A program made the translations under genes and the position numbers. The notes below the pieces were generated by a model. The model had not been told where the DNA came from. It worked only from the letters and a program-made list of their open reading frames with translations, and did not search any database. Positions 25,755 to 35,311 of a DNA stretch of 64,000 nt are shown piece after piece (positions within the stretch are counted from its first letter, which is position 1; each line of letters starts with the position of its first letter). Where the stretch lies: contig NZ_UEFQ01000024.1 of the NCBI RefSeq assembly GCF_900489465.1, forward strand, positions 434,001-498,000, given 5' to 3'. The stretch is from Aequorivita sp. CIP111184 (GTDB taxonomy: Bacteria; Bacteroidota; Bacteroidia; Flavobacteriales; Flavobacteriaceae).

Positions 25755-27959
25755 ATGACAGAAGCCGCTATAGAAGAAGAGAAAAAAGAACTCGCCAAGC
25801 AATATAAACAGTTACTAAAAATCAGTTATCGCACGCTTAGTAGTGATGATAAAAAACTGATTCGAAGCGCGTTTGATCTTGCCGTGGATGCACACAAAGA
25901 GCAACGCCGCAAAAGTGGCGAAGCCTATATTTTTCATCCAATAGCCGTAGCAAAAATTGTTGCTGCTGAGATTGGGTTGGACGCCACCAGTATAGCTGCA
26001 GCACTGTTGCACGACGTTGTTGAGGACACAACTTATACTTTAGAGGAAATTGAGGATATGTTTGGCACCGCAGTGGCGCGTATTGTTGATGGGCTTACCA
26101 AGATTGCCCACATAAACATGTCTGAAGATGTTTCCATGCAAGCGGAAAACTTCCGGAAAATGTTGCTTACCCTTAATGAGGATATTCGGGTAATCATCAT
26201 AAAAATCGCGGACAGATTGCATAATATGCAAACGATGGACAGTATGCCGCCAGACAAACAGCGGAAAATAGCTTCGGAAACACTTTACATTTACGCCCCC
26301 CTCGCCCATCGTATTGGGCTTTACAACATAAAAACAGAATTGGAAGATCTCGGTTTGAAATTTACCGAACCTGAAGTTTATGCAGAGATTTTAGGGCGAA
26401 TAAAAGAAAGCAAAGAAGAACAAGACGCCTACATTGCTGCTTTCAACAAAGTGATAAAAGATTCTTTGGATGCTGAAGATTTGAAATATGAAATAAAAGG
26501 CCGTCCAAAATCAATTTTTTCCATCAGAAGAAAAATGCTGACACAGAACGTAAGTTTTGACGAAGTTTATGACAAATTCGCTGTCCGAATTATTTATAAC
26601 AGTGCGCCTGAAAACGAAAAATTCTTTGCTTGGAAAATATATTCTATTGTTACAGACCATTTTCGTCCCAATCCAATACGGTTGCGCGATTGGATTTCTT
26701 CACCTAAATCAACTGGCTACGAAGCACTGCACATTACTGTTATGGGCCCAAAAGGTAGATGGGTGGAAGTGCAAATTCGCAGCGAACGGATGAATGAGAT
26801 TGCAGAAAAAGGTTTTGCCGCCCACTACAAATACAAAAACAAAGAAAAAGACGACGGCGGACTTGAAGACTGGTTGAATAAACTGCAAGACACGCTTGAA
26901 AATTCAGAAATAAGCGCGGTAGATTTTGTAGAGGAATTCAAATTGAATCTTTATGCAAAAGAAATTTTCGTGTTTACGCCAAAAGGAGATCTGTATTCAC
27001 TTCCCAAAGGCGCAACAGCATTGGATTTCGCATTTCATATTCATACTGAAATTGGGATGCATACACGAGGCACAAAGGTGAATGGAAAACTCGTTCCACT
27101 AAGTCATGAACTAAAAAGTGGCGATCAAGTGGAAATAATTACTTCAGAAAATGCCAAACCCACTGCAAACTGGTTAAACTACGCAACAACAGGTCGAGCA
27201 CGTTCCAAAATAAAATCCTCTTTAAAAGACGAAAAGAAACAACTCGCAGAAGAAGGAAAGGTAATTTTGGCCCGCAAACTAAAGTCGTTAAAGTTAAATC
27301 TAGACGAAGGCACACTAAATCAGCTGGTGGTCTTCTTTAAAGTAAAAACTAGCCTAGACCTATATTATCGTGTGGGTGCAGGAATTATTGACAACCCGAA
27401 ATTAAAAGATTTTGCAGCTTCCCGAAGCAATGCCTTTATCAGTTTCTTTAAAAATAGAATTCGAAAGCCAGACAAACCGGAAGATGTCCATAAAGAAGAA
27501 ATAACCGAAAAGTTTGATCAACTAGTTTTTGGCAAGAACGAAGATAAATTAGATTACAAAATGGCGAATTGTTGCAACCCTATTCCAGGGGACGATGTGT
27601 TCGGCTTTGTAACGGTTAACGAAGGGATAAAGGTGCATAAAACCAATTGTCCCAACGCGCTACAACTTCAAAGCAACTATAGCTACCGCATTATGCCCGC
27701 AAAGTGGATTGACTCCACCCAGCGCGAGTTTAAGGCAGATTTAACAATAAGCGGAATAGATACCATTGGTTTAGTAAATGAGGTGACAAAAGTGATCTCC
27801 AACAACCTTCACATAGATATGAAAAGCGTACACTTTGACAGTAACGATGGTGTTTTCACGGGGAAAATTGTGGTTGTAGTAAAAAACAAAACCATTCTAA
27901 ATAATTTAGTAGACAACATCAAAAAAATAAACGGAATTGATAAAGTTACCAGAGTGTAA
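25755..27959 (+). CDS. Bifunctional (p)ppGpp synthetase/hydrolase (RelA/SpoT family)
   Basis: 734 residues, the long RSH form that makes and breaks the stringent-response alarmone. The HD hydrolase domain has His61 (FHPIAV), His86-Asp87 and Glu-Asp (LLHDVVEDT). The synthetase domain shows KSTGYEALH and VEVQIRSERMNEIAEKG. TGS (DLYSLPKGATALDFAF), a zinc-finger-like CCNPIPGDDV and a C-terminal ACT domain follow. Both catalytic halves look intact. The gene is followed after 27 bases by the fur-like gene, an arrangement I have seen in flavobacteria. Confidence 0.96.
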   Translation: MTEAAIEEEKKELAKQYKQLLKISYRTLSSDDKKLIRSAFDLAVDAHKEQRRKSGEAYIFHPIAVAKIVAAEIGLDATSIAAALLHDVVEDTTYTLEEIEDMFGTAVARIVDGLTKIAHINMSEDVSMQAENFRKMLLTLNEDIRVIIIKIADRLHNMQTMDSMPPDKQRKIASETLYIYAPLAHRIGLYNIKTELEDLGLKFTEPEVYAEILGRIKESKEEQDAYIAAFNKVIKDSLDAEDLKYEIKGRPKSIFSIRRKMLTQNVSFDEVYDKFAVRIIYNSAPENEKFFAWKIYSIVTDHFRPNPIRLRDWISSPKSTGYEALHITVMGPKGRWVEVQIRSERMNEIAEKGFAAHYKYKNKEKDDGGLEDWLNKLQDTLENSEISAVDFVEEFKLNLYAKEIFVFTPKGDLYSLPKGATALDFAFHIHTEIGMHTRGTKVNGKLVPLSHELKSGDQVEIITSENAKPTANWLNYATTGRARSKIKSSLKDEKKQLAEEGKVILARKLKSLKLNLDEGTLNQLVVFFKVKTSLDLYYRVGAGIIDNPKLKDFAASRSNAFISFFKNRIRKPDKPEDVHKEEITEKFDQLVFGKNEDKLDYKMANCCNPIPGDDVFGFVTVNEGIKVHKTNCPNALQLQSNYSYRIMPAKWIDSTQREFKADLTISGIDTIGLVNEVTKVISNNLHIDMKSVHFDSNDGVFTGKIVVVVKNKTILNNLVDNIKKINGIDKVTRV

Positions 27960-27967
27960 AATTTGAG

Positions 27968-27975
27968 TAACTTTG
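27968..27975 (+). promoter_or_regulatory. Candidate -7 box (TAACTTTG) of the fur-like gene
   Basis: Full TAnnTTTG match lying between the RSH stop and the ATG at 27987. It implies a leader of only a few bases and supports that ATG over the TTG at 27963, which would lie upstream of the transcript. Confidence 0.5.
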
Positions 27976-27986
27976 CAATCTTAATT

Positions 27987-28457
27987 ATGAGTTCAAAAAC
28001 AAATATAAATAATCAGGCAATTGTAAAGAACGTTTTCACGGGGTTCCTTGAGGAAAAAGGACACCGTAAAACCCCGGAACGATACGCCATTCTTCAGGAA
28101 ATTTATGATCACGACGACCATTTTGATATTGAGTCGCTGTACATAAATATGAAGAATAAAAATTACCGTGTTAGCCGTGCCACGCTTTACAACACTATTG
28201 AATTACTTTTAGAATGTGGCCTTGTGCGCAAACATCAATTTGGGCAAAACCAAGCACATTATGAAAAATCATATTTTGACCGCAATCACGATCACGTAAT
28301 TCTTGGGGACGGTGAAGTAATAGAGTTTTGCGATCCACGAATTCAAAGTATAAAAAAAACCATCGAAGAAGTTTTCGATATTGAAATAACCAACCATTCA
28401 CTTTATTTCTACGGAAATAAAAAAACCGCTAAAAACGTTAAGGCGGACAATTCTTAA
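27987..28457 (+). CDS. Fur-family transcriptional regulator
   Basis: 156 residues from the ATG at 27987. A winged-helix DNA-binding half ([41 protein letters not shown]) is followed by a dimerisation half with [18 protein letters not shown] and a final NHSLYFYG. The CxxC zinc pair that Fur usually has after DHxI is replaced by LGDG, so the structural zinc site is absent or altered; the metal sensed cannot be assumed to be iron. It precedes purA by 5 bases, so the two are probably co-transcribed. Confidence 0.88.
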   Translation: MSSKTNINNQAIVKNVFTGFLEEKGHRKTPERYAILQEIYDHDDHFDIESLYINMKNKNYRVSRATLYNTIELLLECGLVRKHQFGQNQAHYEKSYFDRNHDHVILGDGEVIEFCDPRIQSIKKTIEEVFDIEITNHSLYFYGNKKTAKNVKADNS

Positions 28458-28462
28458 AAACT

Positions 28463-29734
28463 ATGGCAGTAGACTTACTACTTGGACTACAATGGGGCGA
28501 CGAAGGCAAAGGAAAAATTGTTGACGTACTCACAAAAAATTATGACATAATTGCACGTTTTCAGGGCGGGCCCAACGCAGGGCACACTTTGGAGTTTGAT
28601 GGAATAAAACACGTTTTGCGAACCATTCCCTCAGGAATTTTCCATAAAGAATCAGTAAACGTTATAGGAAACGGTGTTGTAATTGACCCCGTTGTTTTTG
28701 TAAAAGAACTGGAAGCACTGGAAAAATACAATATTGATTATAAAAAAAACCTAATCGTTTCCAGAAAAGCACACGTTATTTTACCAACACATCGTTTGCT
28801 GGACGCAGCTTCAGAGGCTTCCAAAGGAAAAGCAAAAATTGGTTCCACGCTAAAAGGAATTGGACCAACTTATATGGATAAAACCGGAAGAAACGGAATC
28901 CGTATTGGCGATTTAGAGCTAGAAAATTGGCAAGATAAATATCGTGCCTTAGCAGATAAGCACGAAGCAATGATAGCTTTTTACAATGTTGACGTTCAAT
29001 ATGATTTGGCTGATCTTGAAGCTGAATTTTTTACGGCGGTTGAAACATTGAAAAAGCTAACTTTCATTGACAGTGAGGAATATTTGCACCAAGCCCAAAA
29101 AAACGGAAAAACAATTTTGGCCGAAGGCGCCCAAGGTTCATTGTTAGACATTGATTTTGGAACTTACCCTTTTGTAACGTCATCAAATACAACGGCAGCA
29201 GGTGCTTGCACAGGTTTGGGCATACCACCAAACAAAGTGAAAGATGTCTTCGGAATTTTTAAAGCATATACTACTCGCGTGGGTAGCGGCCCTTTTCCTA
29301 CCGAGCTTTTTGATGAGGACGGAGAAAGAATGGCAAAAGTTGGAAATGAATTTGGAGCTGTAACTGGGCGTCCGAGACGCTGTGGTTGGCTAGATTTAGT
29401 AGCACTACGCTATGCTGTTCAAGTGAATGGCGTTACCCAATTAATAATGATGAAAGCCGATGTTTTAAGCGGTTTCGAAACATTAAAGGTTTGCACTGCT
29501 TATAACTACAAAGGTAAAACCATTCACCATTTACCCTATAATATCGAGGCTGAAAATGTTACGCCAATCTTCACCAAAATGAAAGGATGGAAGGCAGATT
29601 TAACTAAAATGAGCGAAGCTTCCCAGTTGCCCGAGGCATTAAACGATTATATCGATTTTCTTGAAAAAGAACTTGAAGTACCTATCAAAATCGTTTCAGT
29701 TGGGCCAGACAGAAAGCAGACTATTGATCGATAA
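28463..29734 (+). CDS. purA: Adenylosuccinate synthase
   Basis: 423 residues, usual length. Converts IMP, aspartate and GTP to adenylosuccinate in AMP synthesis. The N-terminal GTP loop QWGDEGKGK with catalytic Asp, GGPNAGHT with catalytic His, GPTYMDK, and TTRVGSGPFPTE near residue 275 are all conserved. It follows the fur-like gene by 5 bases and precedes the OstA-like gene, so purine synthesis, stringent response and envelope genes are adjacent here. Confidence 0.97.
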   Translation: MAVDLLLGLQWGDEGKGKIVDVLTKNYDIIARFQGGPNAGHTLEFDGIKHVLRTIPSGIFHKESVNVIGNGVVIDPVVFVKELEALEKYNIDYKKNLIVSRKAHVILPTHRLLDAASEASKGKAKIGSTLKGIGPTYMDKTGRNGIRIGDLELENWQDKYRALADKHEAMIAFYNVDVQYDLADLEAEFFTAVETLKKLTFIDSEEYLHQAQKNGKTILAEGAQGSLLDIDFGTYPFVTSSNTTAAGACTGLGIPPNKVKDVFGIFKAYTTRVGSGPFPTELFDEDGERMAKVGNEFGAVTGRPRRCGWLDLVALRYAVQVNGVTQLIMMKADVLSGFETLKVCTAYNYKGKTIHHLPYNIEAENVTPIFTKMKGWKADLTKMSEASQLPEALNDYIDFLEKELEVPIKIVSVGPDRKQTIDR

Positions 29735-29763
29735 TCAATTTGTTGTTGATATTTTCGTTGCTA

Positions 29764-31536
29764 ATGATAAATAATTCTTTTTTGAAAATATCATCTTTCA
29801 TATTTGTTCTATTTTTTGTTTTATTCGGAATAAATGGTTCCGCTCAAGAAAAGCAAAAGGTTGATATACAATCGGGCTATCTTGAATTGCGACCCGAATT
29901 TCCCGACGCCGCCATTTATACCAAAGATGAAACCGGACAGGTTTATATTATTCACGAAGGTATAGAAATGTGGTGCGACCAAGCTTTTGTGTATTTGAAA
30001 AACAATTTTGTGAAAGCCTACGGGAAAGTTAGAATTACCCAGGGCGACACCATTTCAATGGATAGCAAATACGCCGAATACAATGGCAACACGCAATTTG
30101 CCTTCGCAAGTGGCGATGTGGTTTTGACCGAACCAAAAACCACGCTTACTACAGATACACTCTATTTTGATAGAATAAAACAGCAAGCTTATTACAGAAC
30201 CGGTGGAACCGTTCGTGACACTGCAAGTGTTTTGACCAGCCGTTCGGGTAGGTATTTTGCCGAAACTAAAAAGTATCAGTTTCTTCAAAATGTAAAAATT
30301 GTAAATCCAAAATATACCGTAAATAGCAACCAACTCGATTTCTATTCGGAAACGGGAGCCGCTTATCTCTATGGCCCTTCAACAATTGTTAGTGAAACCA
30401 GCACCGTTTATTGCGAAAGAGGGTATTACGACACACGAGGCGATACAGGGTATTTTGTGAAAAATTCAAAAGTGGATTATGAAAACCGTACACTTTACGG
30501 CGACAGTATTTATTTTGACCGAAACAAAAGTTTTGCTTCCGCCACAAACAATATTCGGGTTTTGGACACTATAAATAAAAGTGTAATTCGAGGACATTAC
30601 GCTGAAGTTTTTCGGGAAAAAGATTCCGTTTTTATTACGAAACGCGCCATTGCCATTACTGTTCGTGATGGCGATTCAATTTATGTTCACGCAGATACAT
30701 TACAAATAACGGGAAAGCCAGAAAATAGAATTATGAAAGGTTTTTACCGCGCAAGACTATTTAAACCCGGAAAAGTTGGCGATGATCCCACTAGTGGAAA
30801 ATGTGATTCTATTTATGTTAATGAAAAACGGGGGATTACCAAATTGCTTCGAAATCCTGTTTTGTGGAGCGGTGAAAACCAGATGATCGGCGATACCATC
30901 CACCTTCTTTCAGACACGATCACGAATAAACTTGATACACTTAAAGTCTTCAATAACGCTTTTTTAGTTCAGAAGGATAGTTTGGGCTATAATCAGGTTA
31001 AGGGGGAACGGCTTATCGGGCTTTTTACAAATAATGAATTGGATACGGTAAACATTAATAAAAATGCACAAGTAATTTACTATCCTAGGAATGATAATGG
31101 GGAGTTGGTAGGAATAAATAATACCGTTTCCAGTTCTATTCAAATGTATTTGGAAGAACAACAGATTACCGGAATTCGATTTATAAAAAAAGCTTCAGGA
31201 AAAGTATATCCGCCTTCCATGTTACCAGAAAACGCTCGGATTCTTCCCGGTTTTCAATGGCGCGGGGAAGAACGATTATATTCTGTGGAAAATTTATTTA
31301 AAGGAAAACCAGCACCCGTGCTTCCCAAAATAACGGGAATTCCATTACCGAAAGACGAAGGCGAATTTTTTGAAGATATTCCTGAAGATGAAATTCAACT
31401 TCCCGAAGAATCAAAACTAAGTCCGAAAGATTTGCAAAACCGTCCGGACGACCCAAAACCCGAAACGCAGGAAAGCGAAGCGAAACGCGATTCCATTCAG
31501 CAGAAAAAGAACGATTCCATTCAATCCGGCAACTAA
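29764..31536 (+). CDS. OstA-like (LptA-type) periplasmic protein
   Basis: 590 residues from the ATG at 29764; TTG codons at 29740-29746 are also in frame but precede the signal peptide (SSFIFVLFFVLFGINGSAQ). The body is a long series of beta-strand units of the OstA/LptA fold (YAEYNGNTQFAFASGDV, YYDTRGDTGYFVKNSKVDY), ending in a Pro/Glu/Ser-rich tail. It is expected to bind lipid A and bridge the periplasm in LPS export, with LptB encoded at 61217. The stop overlaps the aminotransferase start (TAATG). Confidence 0.88.
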   Translation: MINNSFLKISSFIFVLFFVLFGINGSAQEKQKVDIQSGYLELRPEFPDAAIYTKDETGQVYIIHEGIEMWCDQAFVYLKNNFVKAYGKVRITQGDTISMDSKYAEYNGNTQFAFASGDVVLTEPKTTLTTDTLYFDRIKQQAYYRTGGTVRDTASVLTSRSGRYFAETKKYQFLQNVKIVNPKYTVNSNQLDFYSETGAAYLYGPSTIVSETSTVYCERGYYDTRGDTGYFVKNSKVDYENRTLYGDSIYFDRNKSFASATNNIRVLDTINKSVIRGHYAEVFREKDSVFITKRAIAITVRDGDSIYVHADTLQITGKPENRIMKGFYRARLFKPGKVGDDPTSGKCDSIYVNEKRGITKLLRNPVLWSGENQMIGDTIHLLSDTITNKLDTLKVFNNAFLVQKDSLGYNQVKGERLIGLFTNNELDTVNINKNAQVIYYPRNDNGELVGINNTVSSSIQMYLEEQQITGIRFIKKASGKVYPPSMLPENARILPGFQWRGEERLYSVENLFKGKPAPVLPKITGIPLPKDEGEFFEDIPEDEIQLPEESKLSPKDLQNRPDDPKPETQESEAKRDSIQQKKNDSIQSGN

Positions 31537-32714
31537 TGACCGAAGATTTTTTTAAATATCAAGCGCAGACCACCCCGCATCCGTTGGCCTTGAAAATTTC
31601 ATACGCTAAAGGAAGTTATATTTATGACACCTCGGGAAATAAGCATCTCGATTTTGTAGCTGGAGTTTCGGCTTGTACACTCGGGCATTGCCATCCACGA
31701 GTTGTTTCAGCAATAAAAAATCAAGCTGAAAAGTATCTACACGTAATGGTTTATGGCGAATATATTCAGGAGCCAGCAGTTGAACTTTCAAAACTTCTCG
31801 CAAAAAATCTTCCGAAAAATTTAAATACCACATATTTGGTAAATAGCGGCACCGAAGCTATTGAGGGAGCTTTAAAGTTGGCTCGTCGTGCTACTGGAAG
31901 AACCCAGCTTTTATATGCAAACAATGCGTACCACGGCAATACAATGGGCTCGATGAGCGTGATGGGTTACGAAGAAAGAAAAAATGCTTTTAAACCTTTG
32001 GTTCCCGATTGTTTTCCAGTTACTTTCAATAATGAAGCGGATCTTCAAAAAATCACCTCAGAAACAGCAGCCATTATTTTAGAAACCATTCAAGGTGGCG
32101 CAGGCTTTATACAACCAGAGAATGATTACTTAAAAAAGGTTCGTGAGCGTTGTGATGAAACTGGAACTCTTTTGATATTGGATGAAATTCAACCTGGTTT
32201 TGGTCGCACGGGAAAACTTTTCGCTTTTGAACATTTCGGAATTGTTCCCGATATAGTAGTGATGGGAAAAGGAATGGGTGGCGGATTGCCTATTGGCGCT
32301 TTCACAGCTTCACACGAAGTGATGGCACTACTGCAGGAAAACCCAAAACTTGGGCATATTACCACTTTTGGCGGGAATCCTGTAATTGCGGCTGCCGCTT
32401 TGGCAACGCTTCAGGAACTGACGGAAACGGACATTATTCAACAAACTCTTCAAAAGGAAAAACTTTTCAGAAAACTTCTTAAACACCCTATGATAAAAGA
32501 AGTACGCGGAAGAGGTTTGATGCTTGCGGCAATGTTGGAAACTCCCGAGATTGCTTCCGAAGTGATTCTCGCTTGCAAAGATCAAGGATTGATTCTTTTC
32601 TGGCTTCTTTTTGAAGGTCGCGCAATCCGTATAACTCCACCACTCACAATAAGCAATGACGAAATTGCAGAAGGTTGCAAAATTGTTCAAAACGTGCTAA
32701 ATCGCGTCAAATGA
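31536..32714 (+). CDS. Class III PLP-dependent aminotransferase
   Basis: 392 residues. The fold-type I motif ILDEIQPGFGRTGKLFAFEHFG, the PLP-lysine context VVMGKGMGGGLPIGAF and the N-terminal HLDFVAGVSACTLGHCHP place it with ornithine, acetylornithine and 4-aminobutyrate aminotransferases. No arginine-pathway genes are nearby, so the substrate is open; in flavobacteria this type is annotated as an aspartate aminotransferase family protein. It is translationally coupled to the OstA-like gene, an odd pairing that may be only historical. Confidence 0.9.
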   Translation: MTEDFFKYQAQTTPHPLALKISYAKGSYIYDTSGNKHLDFVAGVSACTLGHCHPRVVSAIKNQAEKYLHVMVYGEYIQEPAVELSKLLAKNLPKNLNTTYLVNSGTEAIEGALKLARRATGRTQLLYANNAYHGNTMGSMSVMGYEERKNAFKPLVPDCFPVTFNNEADLQKITSETAAIILETIQGGAGFIQPENDYLKKVRERCDETGTLLILDEIQPGFGRTGKLFAFEHFGIVPDIVVMGKGMGGGLPIGAFTASHEVMALLQENPKLGHITTFGGNPVIAAAALATLQELTETDIIQQTLQKEKLFRKLLKHPMIKEVRGRGLMLAAMLETPEIASEVILACKDQGLILFWLLFEGRAIRITPPLTISNDEIAEGCKIVQNVLNRVK

Positions 32715-32803
32715 AGTCAATTTTGCACAACCCCTTTATTAATAGGAATTTACGCCTTACCTTTCTGTTGATAAGTCCGTTAACAAGAAAGACGGCATAA
32801 CTA

Positions 32804-32832
32804 TTGAAACAGTATTTACATTATTATCTTTA
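32804..32832 (+). promoter_or_regulatory. Candidate promoter of the TPR gene
   Basis: TTG at 32804-32806, an 18-base spacer, then TATCTTTA (7 of 8 to TAnnTTTG) at 32825-32832, 28 bases before the ATG at 32861. Confidence 0.45.
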
Positions 32833-32860
32833 AAATAGAAGAAACCGTTAAACCGTGCGT

Positions 32861-34261
32861 ATGCAATTAAGTTCAAACGAGCATAACAACTTCTCGCTGG
32901 AAAGATTTGAATCTATGCTGAAAACCAACAGCGTTCTATTTTTCGACTCAGAAGAATTTGAAGAGATAGTGCACCACTACCTTGAAAATGGTAAAATTGC
33001 ACTAGCCAAAAAGGCTACCAAATTGGGGCTTGAGCAACATCCTTCCTCAACAAACCTTAAGCTTTTCCAAATAGAAATGTACATTTTTGAAAACCAATTA
33101 GATATCGCCGAAGAACTTTTGGACGAATTGTACCAATTGGAACAAAGCAATGAGGAAATCTACATTCAAAAGGCAAACATTTTTTCACGTCGCGACAAAC
33201 ACAAAGAAGCTATTACACTTTTGGAACAGGCTTTAGAAATAACCGATGATGAAGCTGACGTACTGTCATTATTAGGCATGGAGTATCTTTTTATGGAAGA
33301 CTACGTAAATGCTAAATTTTATTTCATGAAGTGCTTGGAGGAAGATGAAGAAGATTATTCCGCACTTTACAATATTATTTACTGCTTCGAATATCTTGAT
33401 GAATATGAAGCAGCTATAGATTATTTAAACGATTTTCTAAACAAAAATCCATACTGTGAAGTGGCTTGGCATCAAGTTGGTAAACAATATTATGAACTTA
33501 AAGACTACAAAAAGGCACTTGCAGCATTTGATTTTGCAATAATAAGCGATGATCGCTTTATAGGCGCATACCTTGAAAAAGGGCGCGTGTTGGAAAAATT
33601 AAAGAAATATGAAGAAGCCATAGAGAGCTACTCAATAACCTTAGGTTTAGATGATCCAACTTCTTATGCACTTTTGCGAATTGGAAAATGTTATGAAAAG
33701 CTCGGCAATGCTGAAATGGCGCTTCAATTTTTCACTAAATGTGTTGAAGAGGATTCATTGCTAGATAAAGGTTGGATAGCCATCACAGATTTTTACTCTA
33801 AAAGCAAACAATTCCAAAAAGCGCTTTATTACATAGAAAAAGCTATAAATATTGATAGTGAAAATGTGCTTTATTGGAAGCGATATGCCAAAATAAACAA
33901 TCGTTTAAACCATTATGAAGAAGCGGAAGTAGGTTATCGTAAAGCTTTGGAATTGGGTAATTATGAATTGGAATCCTGGTTAACTCGCGGCGATATTCTA
34001 ACTAACCTAGGCGAATTTGAAGCTGCAGTAAATAATTTTAACCAAGCTTTAGAATTTTATCCCGAACACGCCGAATTAGAATACCGACTTTCAGGTCTGT
34101 ATTATTCGTTGAATGAAAACGACAAAGGAGCGTTCCATTTAAAAAACGCTTTAAAAGCAGAACCCGAATATTTAATGATAATTGAAGAATTATTTCCTCA
34201 AGTCTATCAAATGAAAACGGTTGTTGAAATAATTAAACAACACAAAAATCCTTCGCTTTAA
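32861..34261 (+). CDS. Tetratricopeptide repeat protein
   Basis: 466 residues from the ATG at 32861 (a GTG two codons earlier is also possible). There is no signal peptide. About ten TPR helical pairs can be traced (ALAAFDFAIISDDRFIGAY, KALYYIEKAINIDSENVLY, GYRKALELGNYELESW), so it is a cytoplasmic scaffold of unknown partners. The N-terminal 40 residues are acidic and polar. It precedes the two DUF368 transporters and aroE on the same strand; its role with them is unknown. Confidence 0.85.
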   Translation: MQLSSNEHNNFSLERFESMLKTNSVLFFDSEEFEEIVHHYLENGKIALAKKATKLGLEQHPSSTNLKLFQIEMYIFENQLDIAEELLDELYQLEQSNEEIYIQKANIFSRRDKHKEAITLLEQALEITDDEADVLSLLGMEYLFMEDYVNAKFYFMKCLEEDEEDYSALYNIIYCFEYLDEYEAAIDYLNDFLNKNPYCEVAWHQVGKQYYELKDYKKALAAFDFAIISDDRFIGAYLEKGRVLEKLKKYEEAIESYSITLGLDDPTSYALLRIGKCYEKLGNAEMALQFFTKCVEEDSLLDKGWIAITDFYSKSKQFQKALYYIEKAINIDSENVLYWKRYAKINNRLNHYEEAEVGYRKALELGNYELESWLTRGDILTNLGEFEAAVNNFNQALEFYPEHAELEYRLSGLYYSLNENDKGAFHLKNALKAEPEYLMIIEELFPQVYQMKTVVEIIKQHKNPSL

Positions 34262-34297
34262 TTTCAGTATTTTTGGGGTTATTAGCAAAATAAACCT

Positions 34298-35284
34298 ATG
34301 CCTCAAAGAAATTTCCTTCAATATTTAACCGTTACGGCAAAAGGGCTCGCTATGGGCGCTGCAGATGTAGTTCCGGGTGTTTCGGGCGGAACCATCGCCT
34401 TCATTTCCGGAATTTATGAAGAATTGATTGAAACCATTAACAACATTGATCTTGGTTTTTTTAAAATTTGGAAAAAAGAAGGTTTCACTCAGGCTTGGAA
34501 GCATTACAACCTATCTTTTTTAGTCGCGCTTTTTTCCGGAGTTTTTATAAGTATTATTTCTCTCGCAAAACTTATCACCTGGCTTTTGGATGTTTACCCC
34601 ATAATGGTTTGGTCTTTTTTCTTTGGGTTGGTTATTGCAAGTATTGTTTACGTTGCAAAACAAATAAACAATTGGAGGTTAGCGGTAATTGTAGCATTGG
34701 TTATTGCTTCAATACTTTCCTATTTAATTACCATTGCAGACCCAGTTGGTTCTCCGGGAAGTACATGGTTTCTTTTCTTTGCAGGTTTTATAGCGATTAT
34801 CGCTATGATACTTCCTGGAATTTCCGGAGCTTTCATTCTTTTGCTTTTGGGCGCCTACACAACGGTTATTGGAATTGTAACCCAATTGACAGAGGGCATT
34901 ACAACTTTCAACAGTTCGCTTTTCTTGGGTGCATTTGGTAAGCTTTTAATATTTGCCTTAGGTGCTATTATTGGACTTAAGGTTTTTTCAAAAGCATTAA
35001 ACTGGATGTTTAAACATCACAAAAACTTGATTTTAGCGGTACTTACTGGTTTTATGGTAGGTGCCCTTAATAAAATATGGCCTTGGAAAGAAGTATTACA
35101 GTATAGAATGAATCATGTGGGAGAGCAAATTCCGTTTATTGAGAGAAGCATCCTCCCACAAAATTACGAAAGTAATCCACAAATTTTATATGCTATTATC
35201 TTTGCTGTTATAGGCTTTTTGACCATTTTTTTATTGGAAAGAATTGCCGTGAATAAAGTGACAGTTAAAAATGAAAGTGAGTAG
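34298..35284 (+). CDS. DUF368 family membrane protein, probable polyprenyl-phosphate transporter (copy 1)
   Basis: 328 residues with about nine helices. The DUF368 signatures GAADVVPGVSGGTIAF (residues 20-35) and LPGISGAFILLLLGAY in the second half form an inverted repeat typical of re-entrant transporters. Members of DUF368 (PopT) have been reported to return undecaprenyl phosphate to the cytoplasmic face; this is family knowledge, not proven here. A second, clearly related but different copy follows after 27 bases. Confidence 0.88.
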   Translation: MPQRNFLQYLTVTAKGLAMGAADVVPGVSGGTIAFISGIYEELIETINNIDLGFFKIWKKEGFTQAWKHYNLSFLVALFSGVFISIISLAKLITWLLDVYPIMVWSFFFGLVIASIVYVAKQINNWRLAVIVALVIASILSYLITIADPVGSPGSTWFLFFAGFIAIIAMILPGISGAFILLLLGAYTTVIGIVTQLTEGITTFNSSLFLGAFGKLLIFALGAIIGLKVFSKALNWMFKHHKNLILAVLTGFMVGALNKIWPWKEVLQYRMNHVGEQIPFIERSILPQNYESNPQILYAIIFAVIGFLTIFLLERIAVNKVTVKNESE

Positions 35285-35311
35285 TAAAACCTTTATGTAC
35301 CAGAACTAAAA

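Noticed and set aside
34468-34941. 157-codon plus-strand open frame
   Set aside because: It lies wholly inside the DUF368 gene in another frame, rich in Phe, Tyr, Cys and His as typical of shadow frames.
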